64,000 nucleotides of DNA from Stenotrophomonas maltophilia (GTDB lineage: Bacteria > Pseudomonadota > Gammaproteobacteria > Xanthomonadales > Xanthomonadaceae): positions 62,001-126,000 of the forward strand of contig NZ_SRHZ01000038.1 of assembly GCF_004684085.1 (NCBI RefSeq), written 5' to 3'. Below the pieces are notes generated by a model that was not told the origin of the DNA, did no database searches, and saw nothing but the letters and a program-made list of their open reading frames with translations. The first letter of the stretch is position 1; each line of letters starts with the position of its first letter. Shown piece after piece: positions 9,463 to 15,889 of this stretch. The translations under genes were made by a program, and so were the position numbers.

Positions 9463-10151
9463 CGGTTCTGCAGGTCCTGCGAGAAGGGCTTGAGCTGGAC
9501 AACTTCCAGGCTTGTGTCGGGTGCGATGGCCTGGATGCTCTTCCAGATGAACCCGTTGGCAGGATCGACCCAGTAGTGGTTGTCGCGTTTCCACCCGTTG
9601 CCTTGAAGCCGCTCGCGGACATGCAACAGGTCGCGCTCGCTCTCCAGGATACGAACCTTCTCTCTCCCCAGGGTGGCAAAGGTGCCGGTGACGTTCATTC
9701 CGTACCTGTAATCCGGCATGACGTCATAGCGCCGCTTTACGGTCGTGCCGTTGGCAATCCGATGCAGGGTGTGGAAAGGAGATGCCCCATCAATGGCCAT
9801 GTCCAGCAGTTCAGGAGTACTGCCGTGGGTGCCCGCGACGATGCCATCCCTGAAAAAGACGATGCTTCGCTCGGAGCTGTACCAGGCCTGGCGCCCAGAA
9901 TCGATATTGCCGAGCACCAGGATCGCGCCACCGGCTGGGCCGGTGACCTTGATCTGCGGGAAGCGATTCGCCGCAACTCCGGCCGTGGTGGGTTCCACGT
10001 CGGGCTTGCCCTGCAATGCGATCTGGACTGACTTGACGCTGGTCTTGCCTACAACGCCGCAACTGGTTGCAGCGATGAGGACAAGCAAGGCCAGCGCCAC
10101 GGGGCGCCGGCGGGTTGCGTGTCGGGTGGCAGCCTGAGCGATCCTGCTCAT
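9459..10151 (-). CDS. gfcB: GfcB/YjbF-family lipoprotein
   Basis: A 230-residue predicted lipoprotein. After a basic N-terminus (HATRRRPVALALLV) comes the lipobox AATSC with the lipidated Cys near residue 31. The rest matches YjbF/GfcB: RQAWYSSERSIVFFRDGIVA, then DYRYGMNVTGTFATLGREKV. The ATG at 10151 has AAGGTGG about 8 bases upstream; a GTG at 10163 is also in frame. It starts 13 bases after the stop of the Wza gene and overlaps gfcC by four bases. Known gfcB products are outer-membrane lipoproteins required for capsule secretion; the molecular step is not established. Confidence 0.88.
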   Translation of the reverse strand: MSRIAQAATRHATRRRPVALALLVLIAATSCGVVGKTSVKSVQIALQGKPDVEPTTAGVAANRFPQIKVTGPAGGAILVLGNIDSGRQAWYSSERSIVFFRDGIVAGTHGSTPELLDMAIDGASPFHTLHRIANGTTVKRRYDVMPDYRYGMNVTGTFATLGREKVRILESERDLLHVRERLQGNGWKRDNHYWVDPANGFIWKSIQAIAPDTSLEVVQLKPFSQDLQNR

Positions 10152-10164
10152 GGTGCGGACCACC

Positions 10165-11271
10165 TTATTTGTCCAGATCGCTACGCGCGCTGGCGGCGTT
10201 GCTGATGATGGAGGTGAACGGCAGCAGCTGGTTCACGAACCGGCTCCAGCGGGTCACGCCAGCGGCACCGACAAACACGACATCGCCGGGCTGCAGGTCG
10301 AACTGGCTGGCCACGGCAAATGCGGTCGGAGACTTGGCTTCCAGGTGGAACACCTTCGAGGGGGTGCTCTGCAGGTCGTTCGATCCGCGGATCACGTAGA
10401 CGGCGTTGCCGTTGGATGTGGTCTGCAGCAGGCCGCGCGCGCGACCAAGGGCCTGGCTCAGGGAAATTTCGCCGGTCTTGAAGTTCATTGCACCGGGCTG
10501 GTTGACTTCGCCGACTACGAAGACTTCCTTGTGATCGAGGTAGGGCACGTAGATGTGGTCCCCGGCCTTGAGGAACACATTGGTGTCACCGCCGCCGCTG
10601 CGACCCAGCCGGTCGAGGTCGATGGTGTACGTTGTGCCATCGCGGGTCAGGCGAATACCGGACAGGTCGGCTTGTGCGGGGTCCAGGCCTGCCTGGCTGA
10701 TGGCATCGCCCATGGTCAACGGGGTTACCGTCAACGGCACGGTGGCTGCCTGGCGCGAGGCGCCGGTAACCCAGACGCGCTGGCTGGCGTAGGTCAGCAT
10801 CGACACGTCCACCTGCGGCGCTTCGATGTACCGTGCCAGTTTGGTCGTGATCTCTTCTCGGAGTTCGCCGGGCGTCTGGCCCGTGGCGGTGATCTTTCCG
10901 ATGTAAGGGTAGAAGAGCGTGCCGTCGGACTGCACCAGGCGGCCCGCAGCGTTGAGCTGCTGCTGGGGGCCTGCCGGCACCGTCAGCTCCGGGTGATCCC
11001 AGACAGTGATGTAAAGGATGTCGCCGGCGCCAATGCGATACGGACCCGGTTGGTACTGGGTCAGGGCCGCGGGCAGGGTCGCGACATCACGAGTAGCGCG
11101 CTCCATGGCGATCAGCTTGGGCGTGATCGGAATCAGATCGATCTGGTCATTGCCGATGGGCTGATCATCGCGAGCGAAGGTGCTCGAGCGAAGATGCTGA
11201 CCTGGAGCCCACATGCAGCCGGTCAGGGTGAGTGCCACCGTCATTGTGGCTACGAAACGCTTGCAGTCCAT
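10165..11271 (-). CDS. wza: Wza/GfcE-type outer-membrane polysaccharide export lipoprotein
   Basis: A 368-residue polysaccharide export protein. The lipobox LTGC places the lipidated Cys at residue 19. The PES domain follows (YRIGAGDILYITVWDHPEL, then GTLFYPYIGKI), then repeated SLBB modules (VWVTGASRQAATVPL; VFVVGEVNQPGAM). Wza forms the octameric outer-membrane channel through which the polymer leaves. The ATG at 11271 is preceded by AGGAAC; the open frame to 11502 runs through a terminator and the upstream gene and is not coding. In E. coli gfcE follows gfcD, while here it precedes gfcB. Confidence 0.93.
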   Translation of the reverse strand: MDCKRFVATMTVALTLTGCMWAPGQHLRSSTFARDDQPIGNDQIDLIPITPKLIAMERATRDVATLPAALTQYQPGPYRIGAGDILYITVWDHPELTVPAGPQQQLNAAGRLVQSDGTLFYPYIGKITATGQTPGELREEITTKLARYIEAPQVDVSMLTYASQRVWVTGASRQAATVPLTVTPLTMGDAISQAGLDPAQADLSGIRLTRDGTTYTIDLDRLGRSGGGDTNVFLKAGDHIYVPYLDHKEVFVVGEVNQPGAMNFKTGEISLSQALGRARGLLQTTSNGNAVYVIRGSNDLQSTPSKVFHLEAKSPTAFAVASQFDLQPGDVVFVGAAGVTRWSRFVNQLLPFTSIISNAASARSDLDK

Positions 11272-11301
11272 CGAAATCTGTTCCTGGCCCGAACGGGCAT
11301 G

Positions 11302-11334
11302 AAAAAACCCTCGCCGAACATCGCCCGGCGAGGG
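11302..11334 (-). terminator. Intrinsic terminator between gfcA-like gene and wza
   Basis: On the minus strand CCCTCGCC-(11 nt)-GGCGAGGG is followed by TTTTTT. It lies 26 bases past the stop of the small gfcA-like gene and 31 bases before the wza start. Downstream gfc genes would need readthrough or a promoter inside this gap. Confidence 0.85.
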
Positions 11335-11359
11335 CGGGGGTACCGCTTCGGCTGACCGA

Positions 11360-11668
11360 TCAGTTGGTGCCGGTGGTGCCGGTGGTGCCGGTCGTACCCG
11401 TAGTGCCGGTCGGCGGGTTGGTGGTGCCGGTGCCGCCGTTGTTGCCCGCGTCATCCTTGCTGCTGTCGGCAGCAACGCTGTACAGCACGCCAGCAGCGGC
11501 AATGCCCATGCCCACGGTTGCCATGGTGGTCAAGGTGCCGGTGGCGGCAGCGCCAGCGGCTTCAGTACCAGCGACTTCAGCGCTGGCTTCGGCGGCGGCC
11601 GGAGCCTGCTGCGCGAACACCGGGGAGGACAGGCCGAGCAGGGCCAGGGCGGCAATCATCTTCTTCAT
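11360..11668 (-). CDS. GfcA-like small exported Thr/Gly/Ala-rich protein
   Basis: A 102-residue protein with a signal peptide (MKKMIAALALLGLSSPVFAQ), an Ala-rich middle with a second hydrophobic stretch (ATVGMGIAAAGVLYSVA), and a C-terminal tail built from a repeated Gly-Thr-Thr unit coded by near-identical 9-bp repeats. This matches the layout of GfcA/YjbE proteins, threonine-rich small envelope proteins heading gfc and yjb operons. AGGAG lies 9 bases before the ATG. It is the first gene of the export operon and is separated from it by a strong terminator, so it could be made in excess over the exporter. Function unknown. Confidence 0.7.
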   Translation of the reverse strand: MKKMIAALALLGLSSPVFAQQAPAAAEASAEVAGTEAAGAAATGTLTTMATVGMGIAAAGVLYSVAADSSKDDAGNNGGTGTTNPPTGTTGTTGTTGTTGTN

Positions 11669-11777
11669 CTACGGGGTCTCCTACTCCGTGAGGGAAATTT
11701 TTCCACCGCTATGTTGGCGGCTATTCATTTGCTCTGTCAAGGAACGTGAAGAAAATGTGCAATTGAATTGGCAGGAT

Positions 11778-12368
11778 TCAGAACTGCTGGAAGATTTCAG
11801 CCCTGCCGGAAATGAGCTTTGCCAGTGCAATCACGAGTTGATGGGTATGAACGTCTGGCAGAGCGAGTGGCAGGACCAGTCCGGCAAGCAGGGCGGCAAC
11901 GACAGCCACTGGAGCCGCGCGGCGAGAGGGTGGTGCGGTGCGCAATGCCCACGAACTGGAACTCAGCCCAAGCGCCAGCCCGGCGATGACTTCCGAAAGG
12001 CTATGTGCATGCAGCGGAATTCGTGACCAGGCGATGGCGGTGGCCAACAGCACACCGACTACCAGGCCGATCGCCCGTGCGCGCTTGCCGGGCCCGGCGA
12101 GCAGTACACCAACGACCGGATAGATGACACTGGACATTGCCGCGTGCCCGGAGAAGCCGGTGAAGTGCACACTCTTGATGCCGATGCCCCAGCCCATGAA
12201 GGCCAGCTTGGAGGCAAGGGTCACGCCAGCGGTGAGGGTGATCGCCAGCAGCCATCGCGATTTCAGGCGTGCATCGACGCGCGGCAGGGTGAGTAGCAGC
12301 ACCAAGGCCATCGGCAGCAACCAGCGGCTGTCGCCGAGGGCAGAGAGAGTTCGCCAGACGTCGGACAT
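11778..12368 (-). CDS. PAP2-family membrane phosphatase
   Basis: A 196-residue protein with about five hydrophobic helices. The phosphatase signature is visible as GFSGHAAMS (motif 2, catalytic His) and SRIPLHAHSLSEV (motif 3, SR-x5-H); motif 1 is degenerate around KLAFMGWGIG. PAP2 enzymes hydrolyse lipid phosphates, and undecaprenyl pyrophosphate is an attractive substrate next to a capsule locus, but this is inference. The start at 12368 gives MSDVWRTLSALGDSRW; the frame continues to 12443. The gene ends about 110 bases before the gfcA-like gene on the same strand. Confidence 0.78.
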   Translation of the reverse strand: MSDVWRTLSALGDSRWLLPMALVLLLTLPRVDARLKSRWLLAITLTAGVTLASKLAFMGWGIGIKSVHFTGFSGHAAMSSVIYPVVGVLLAGPGKRARAIGLVVGVLLATAIAWSRIPLHAHSLSEVIAGLALGLSSSSWALRTAPPSRRAAPVAVVAALLAGLVLPLALPDVHTHQLVIALAKLISGRAEIFQQF

Positions 12369-12477
12369 CCAGTTCACAACGGGTCGCGGCGGGCCAGCAT
12401 ATCTACTTCGAGAGCCGCGCAGGACGCCCTGCGCTTGGTCCATTCAGCCAGACGAGGTATCCTTTCCCGCTGCCAAT

Positions 12478-12554
12478 GGCCCCGTAGCTCAGCTGGATAG
12501 AGCGTCCCCCTCCTAAGGGGAAGGTCGCCCGTTCGAATCGGGCCGGGGTCACCA
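12478..12554 (+). tRNA. tRNA-Arg (anticodon CCT)
   Basis: A 77-base cloverleaf including an encoded CCA. The acceptor stem is GGCCCCG/CGGGGTC (one G-U), the D arm reads AGCTCAGCTGGATAGAGC, the anticodon stem TCCCC/GGGGA closes the loop CTCCTAA with anticodon CCT, and the T arm is CGCCCGTTCGAATCGGGC. Its 3' half is the phage attachment site: the last 49 bases of the gene plus one base are repeated at 55340-55389, so integration leaves this gene intact. Confidence 0.98.
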
Positions 12555-12555
12555 T
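12506..12555 (+). repeat. attL core, 50-bp direct repeat
   Basis: The 50 bases from the anticodon stem to one base past CCA are identical to 55340-55389. This is the left attachment site, next to the integrase gene, as in most tRNA-integrating phages. The prophage lies between the two copies, about 42.8 kb of sequence plus one core. Confidence 0.95.
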
Positions 12556-12647
12556 AATCAACAACTTAGGCAGACTCAGTGGTGCTCACTTCCCACTGTT
12601 TCCCGCATATCCACAGGATTTGGTCCCGGTGGTCCCAGCGGAGCGGA

Positions 12648-13637
12648 TCAGTACCGCAGCTTCGCCACTGCGCCGTCGTCGCCCTCTGGCGTCAGATGGG
12701 CATAGTACTTCTCGGTTGTGGCGTAATCGGCGTGTCCGGCCAGGATCTGCACCCGTCGCAACGGAACTCCGGCCATGACCATGTGGGCGCAGAAGGTGTG
12801 CCGTAGCCGGTGGAGGCTGCCGCCGATCCCAGCCCGCTTGGCATCCGAGGCGAACCAGTCTGACACGGTGTCCTTGTGCACGGTCACCAGTGGATCCGGT
12901 AGGTGGCGCAGCGCCCAGCGCGCATACCGGTTCAATGGCACCTCGCGCCATTTGCCGGACTTCGTCCGCCCCTGGCCGTCCTCGTCTGGATCGCTCTCGA
13001 CCCTGAGCCTGCGTCCGGCGACCGAATCCTTGCCCAATCCAACCAGCTCGCCGCGGCGCAGCCCCGTGTGGGCCATGAACAGCCACAGGGGTGCCCGGTC
13101 TGGGTTTGCACGGTAGAGCCTGCGCATCGCCGGCCGGTCGTAGAACCGCACCGCCACGCTGCGAACCCCGCGCGGTGCCTGCGTTTCCTCCAGTGGATTG
13201 AAGTCCAGTTCTTTCCACTTCACGCCACGCCGGAACGCGGCCTGGAGCCTGCGCACTTCTTTGCCCACGGTCTCCGGTGCCACCTTGTCCTTTGTCAGGC
13301 GGTCCGTCTTGTAGGACTCCATTTCCATTGGACGCAGGGTGTCGATCGGTCGATGGCCGAAGCGGGCGATGAACAGCCGAACCTCACTCTTCGCCTTGCC
13401 GTGCGTGGTTGGGTGCTCGGCCTTGTACCAATCCAGGTACGCCTCCAGGAAGTCCCTGACGGTGGGTAGCCGCGGAAGGATGCGCACGCCATGAGTCAGT
13501 TCCGCTTCTTTCGCTGCTCGTACGCCCTCAGCCTCGCGTGGGCTGACGCGACCAATGGTGACACGGCTTCGCTTGCCGCCTTCCCGCCAGTTGAGGTACG
13601 CGGCGCCATCGCGCCAGAAGATTGTGACCTTGACCAT
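12648..13637 (-). CDS. Tyrosine site-specific integrase
   Basis: A 329-residue phage integrase. It has an N-terminal arm-type domain (VTIFWRDGAAYLNWREGGKR), a SAM-like core-binding domain (PTVRDFLEAYLDWYKAEHP) and the catalytic domain with Arg in HTGLRRGEL, the His-Arg box LHRLRHTFCAHM, the late His in LAGHADYATTEKY, and the Tyr nucleophile within that last motif. It recombines attP with the tRNA-Arg attB. Transcription runs toward attL, 93 bases away. Its start lies inside the 3' end of the excisionase-like gene (142-base overlap), so integrase and excisionase are likely co-regulated. Confidence 0.95.
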   Translation of the reverse strand: MVKVTIFWRDGAAYLNWREGGKRSRVTIGRVSPREAEGVRAAKEAELTHGVRILPRLPTVRDFLEAYLDWYKAEHPTTHGKAKSEVRLFIARFGHRPIDTLRPMEMESYKTDRLTKDKVAPETVGKEVRRLQAAFRRGVKWKELDFNPLEETQAPRGVRSVAVRFYDRPAMRRLYRANPDRAPLWLFMAHTGLRRGELVGLGKDSVAGRRLRVESDPDEDGQGRTKSGKWREVPLNRYARWALRHLPDPLVTVHKDTVSDWFASDAKRAGIGGSLHRLRHTFCAHMVMAGVPLRRVQILAGHADYATTEKYYAHLTPEGDDGAVAKLRY

Positions 13638-13831
13638 TGCTTGGAGCCGTAGATTGCAGAGTAGAGGGCGGCTTTCTCGTAGAGCTTCTTGCCCATGAAA
13701 TTTCGAGGTTCGATGCCGTAGTCGGCGATGTTCGAATCGAATTGGCTTCGTGACACGCCGCAGTAGTGCGCGGCCTCGTCCACGGTCAGCCAGTCCTTTC
13801 CGACGATGTCCAGCTTTTCAGCAGCTCCCAT
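13496..13831 (-). CDS. Excisionase-like helix-turn-helix protein
   Basis: A 111-residue protein whose N-terminal half, WLTVDEAAHYCGVSRSQFDS, is an AlpA/Xis-type winged HTH. Phage proteins of this type at this place usually bend attachment-site DNA for excision or regulate int. The C-terminal half is coded by sequence that overlaps the integrase in another frame and is low in structure (SQSSGAMAPRTSTGG). It starts 11 bases after the methyltransferase stop and shares the left operon. Excisionase is inferred from fold and position only. Confidence 0.65.
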   Translation of the reverse strand: MGAAEKLDIVGKDWLTVDEAAHYCGVSRSQFDSNIADYGIEPRNFMGKKLYEKAALYSAIYGSKQWSRSQSSGAMAPRTSTGGKAASEAVSPLVASAHARLRAYEQRKKRN

Positions 13832-13842
13832 CGGGTCCTCCT

Positions 13843-15315
13843 TCAGTTCGTGGCCAGCGCAGCGCGGAGCTGCTCGCCTGGATCCGGGTAGCAGTCCATG
13901 TAGGCGCCGATCACTTCCGCGGCGACGGCGGGAACAATCGCGTTCCCCAGGGCTCTCAGCTTTCCGACTCTTCCGGCGACTCCATGTGCGAGGAGGGAAA
14001 TAGAGCCGGCATCCCGGAGCAGGGGAGCAGCAGCCTGTCCAGCAGCGCGTGCCAGAAGCCGTGACAGTGCGTACAGAGCGTCTGAATGTTCTCCGGCGAG
14101 TTGTTCATGTAGTCCCCATCCTTGTGGTGCGCATGCAGGTCGTGCTGGTATCCACATGCCTCGCACACCATGCCCCGCATCTTCCTGGACTTCGCCCTGT
14201 GACCAGCCTTGGTCAATACGCCCTTCGAGTTCGCGCAGGAAAGGGAGCAATACTTCCGCTTCGCGAATGCCGAAAAATCCTCGAGGCTCTTGCCATAGCG
14301 CTTCCGTTGCAACGATATCCCGCACCTTTCGCAGGACTTCACTGGGTCCGCATTTCGCTGCCTTGGCATACTCAATTACCCCTTCCGCCGCTTCGGCATA
14401 GGTGCTGGCGCACATCCCAGCCAGGCTAACGGGAAGCCCATCAACCACGCTACGAATGTCGGATCCAACGCGCCTGGCTTTTCCGTCGTGGCCGATGACC
14501 CATCCGGCTCCATCCCAATGGCTACGCTCGACAGATACAGCCCGTGCCGGCCATCGAGCTGCGAGGGCGGGATCTTGGTCGTGCGGTTTTCGTTGGCCGA
14601 TGCTCTCGGCGTTGGGTACAGAGCAAGTGCGTGCGCACGGATCGCTACCAGCCCCGCCGAGTTGCCCGCCTCGTTGTTGCCATTCTTTGCTGGGGCCAGG
14701 GAGGTAGGGGTGGGCCACAATGCCGCTACCTGGTCCGCCAGGCCCACCTGCGGATCGGAGGGCTTCCGGCCTTCCAGCTTCACCACGTTCGACTTCGCAT
14801 CCACCACGTGCGCGTTCGGTGTGCGCCACAAACCACAGGCGATCCCTTCGGTGGGGCGCGTCGACGGCACAAGCTGGGACAACGACCGCCCGGCAGGCGT
14901 AGTCCTCTGCTTCCAGGTCAGCAGACACTCCGTCGAGCCAGTTCTTGCCAACCGCCGCCGCAACCTGTTCTCCCATGACGACAGCGGGCCGTCGGGCACG
15001 GATGAGGCGAAGGAAGTGGGGCCACAGGTGCCGATCGTCATCCTGGGCTTTGCCTTTGCCGGCGACGGAGAACGGCTGGCACGGCGCGGAGCCGGTCCAG
15101 AGCTCGCGGTCGTCGGGCCACCCAGCAAGTCGAGCTGCAAGGGACCATCCGGCGATGCCGGCGAAGAAGTGACATTGCCGGTATCCGGCGAGGTCTGAGG
15201 GTTGAACATCGGTGATGCTCCTGGTGTCGACGTGGCCAGGCGGGATCAGCCCGGCATCGATGAGGTTTCGGATCCACTGCGCGGCGTAGGGATCCCATTC
15301 GCTGTAGTAGTTCAC
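13843..15315 (-). CDS. Phage C5-cytosine DNA methyltransferase
   Basis: A 490-residue methyltransferase. Motif I is CHFFAGIAGWSLAARLAGW (residues 48-66), motif IV has catalytic Cys79 in GSAPCQPFSVAGKG, motif VI is the variant VMGEQV, motif VIII HRRDRLWFVAH, and motif X near the end KLRALGNAIVPAVAAEVI. Modification probably protects phage DNA or regulates genes. The start is a GTG preceded by GGAGGTG at 7 bases and overlapping the previous stop as GTGA. The region between motifs VIII and X (target recognition) is unusual because two further reading frames, a WPTP-repeat protein and an HNH protein, are nested in it. Sequence specificity cannot be predicted. Confidence 0.88.
   Translation of the reverse strand: MNYYSEWDPYAAQWIRNLIDAGLIPPGHVDTRSITDVQPSDLAGYRQCHFFAGIAGWSLAARLAGWPDDRELWTGSAPCQPFSVAGKGKAQDDDRHLWPHFLRLIRARRPAVVMGEQVAAAVGKNWLDGVSADLEAEDYACRAVVVPACAVDAPHRRDRLWFVAHTERARGGCEVERGEAGRPEALRSAGGPGGPGSGIVAHPYLPGPSKEWQQRGGQLGGAGSDPCARTCSVPNAESIGQRKPHDQDPALAARWPARAVSVERSHWDGAGWVIGHDGKARRVGSDIRSVVDGLPVSLAGMCASTYAEAAEGVIEYAKAAKCGPSEVLRKVRDIVATEALWQEPRGFFGIREAEVLLPFLRELEGRIDQGWSQGEVQEDAGHGVRGMWIPARPACAPQGWGLHEQLAGEHSDALYALSRLLARAAGQAAAPLLRDAGSISLLAHGVAGRVGKLRALGNAIVPAVAAEVIGAYMDCYPDPGEQLRAALATN
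13956..14369 (-). CDS. HNH endonuclease-like protein nested in the methyltransferase gene
   Basis: A 137-residue protein in the -1/+1 shifted frame relative to the methyltransferase and entirely inside it. It has four Cys pairs (CERC 13-16, CSLSC 41-45, CEAC 69-72, CTHC 99-102) and an HNH core, LHAHHKDGDYMNNSPENIQT, with His81-His82 and Asn95. This is the layout of small phage HNH proteins that also carry a KRYGKSLEDFSAF-type zinc module. AAGGGG lies about 10 bases before the ATG at 14369, and the previous gene in the same frame stops at 14376. It may nick or cut DNA, for example in packaging or homing. Both frames look protein-like here. Confidence 0.72.
   Translation of the reverse strand: MPRQRNADPVKSCERCGISLQRKRYGKSLEDFSAFAKRKYCSLSCANSKGVLTKAGHRAKSRKMRGMVCEACGYQHDLHAHHKDGDYMNNSPENIQTLCTHCHGFWHALLDRLLLPCSGMPALFPSSHMESPEESES
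14376..15209 (-). CDS. WPTP-repeat phage protein overlapping the methyltransferase frame
   Basis: A 277-residue frame on the same strand as the methyltransferase but shifted, covering its central half. It has features of a real family seen beside phage cytosine methyltransferases: LLTWKQRTTPAGRSLSQLVP, repeated WRTP/WPTP/YPTP units, and the terminal FVAWLMGFPLAWLGC. Its ATG at 15209 has its own AGGAG 8 bases upstream. The stop TAA is followed directly by the HNH gene in the same frame. From memory such sequences are annotated as methyltransferase-related or hypothetical; the function is unknown. It might be a methyltransferase accessory or an independent protein. Confidence 0.6.
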   Translation of the reverse strand: MFNPQTSPDTGNVTSSPASPDGPLQLDLLGGPTTASSGPAPRRASRSPSPAKAKPRMTIGTCGPTSFASSVPDGPLSSWENRLRRRLARTGSTECLLTWKQRTTPAGRSLSQLVPSTRPTEGIACGLWRTPNAHVVDAKSNVVKLEGRKPSDPQVGLADQVAALWPTPTSLAPAKNGNNEAGNSAGLVAIRAHALALYPTPRASANENRTTKIPPSQLDGRHGLYLSSVAIGMEPDGSSATTEKPGALDPTFVAWLMGFPLAWLGCAPAPMPKRRKG

Positions 15316-15461
15316 GCTGCGCACCTCCGCCAGCACCAGCGCAGCCCTGCGCGCGCGGCGCGGCATGCGCGGCTGATCGCCCACAGGGTGGCGATGCCTG
15401 CCAGAAACCCGACCATGGCAAACACGTGGACCATTGCAGCGGTGAGCAGCTGGTCAGCCAT
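15312..15461 (-). CDS. Small single-span membrane protein (49 aa)
   Basis: A 49-residue frame with one hydrophobic helix, MVHVFAMVGFLAGIATLWAI, followed by a strongly basic tail (RACRAARAGLRWCWRR). It begins inside the end of the upstream gene and its TGA overlaps the GTG of the methyltransferase, so it fits the chain of overlapping start/stop signals in this operon. No family is recognised. A holin-like or inhibitor role would be speculation. Confidence 0.5.
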   Translation of the reverse strand: MADQLLTAAMVHVFAMVGFLAGIATLWAISRACRAARAGLRWCWRRCAA

Positions 15462-15666
15462 GGGCGTCATCCTCGGTGTCTTCGTTCAAGTCTTCCTCGC
15501 CCTCGTCCACGTCGCCGCAGTTGGAGCAGGTGTGCTGCCCGCGATGCCACTGGCCGCATTCGTTCCAGCAGAAGCCGTTGCCGCAGGTCTTGCAGACGCC
15601 GGCATCGCTGAGGTCGAGCGGGTCATCGCATACGCAGCACAGGCCGATAGGCATGCCCTTACCCAT
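15454..15666 (-). CDS. Small zinc-ribbon/treble-clef-like protein
   Basis: A 70-residue protein with four Cys-x2-Cys knuckles (CCVC, CKTC, CWNEC, CSNC) and a very acidic tail (DVDEGEEDLNEDTEDD). It probably binds two zinc ions and mediates protein or nucleic-acid contact; no specific function is known. The ATG at 15666 overlaps the previous stop; a second ATG at 15654 is equally placed. It ends overlapping the small membrane protein gene. Confidence 0.6.
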   Translation of the reverse strand: MGKGMPIGLCCVCDDPLDLSDAGVCKTCGNGFCWNECGQWHRGQHTCSNCGDVDEGEEDLNEDTEDDAHG

Positions 15667-15889
15667 GGACCACCCCGCGAATGGCAAGGACGGTTGCTTC
15701 TCGCAGCCGGTGCCCGCAGTCCAGGCACTCGTAGAGCGACGGACCAAAATGGCGGCCATAGGTGCCGTCCGCTTCGGGCATGTCATTGATGCCCCAGCCA
15801 AAAGCGCTCATGCCGGTGGCGGCCGTCTCAAAGTAGCGGTAACCGCTGGTGCCCTTGCACTTCGGGCAGCACTGTTCGCGCTCAGCCAT
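15659..15889 (-). CDS. Small zinc-ribbon protein
   Basis: A 76-residue protein with CCPKCKG near the N-terminus and CLDCGHR near residue 56, the two knuckles of a rubredoxin-like or Lar-type zinc ribbon, with FETAATGMSAFGWGI between them. Similar small proteins are common in phage early operons and some (Lar) modulate restriction; that link is only structural here. It overlaps its upstream neighbour by 8 bases. Confidence 0.62.
   Translation of the reverse strand: MAEREQCCPKCKGTSGYRYFETAATGMSAFGWGINDMPEADGTYGRHFGPSLYECLDCGHRLREATVLAIRGVVHG

Noticed and set aside
10272-11502. Long N-terminal extensions of wza (to 11502) and of other genes such as gfcC (to 9594) and gfcD (to 8845)
   Set aside because: They run through a terminator or upstream genes in another frame, lack family sequence, and internal starts have better ribosome sites and signal peptides.
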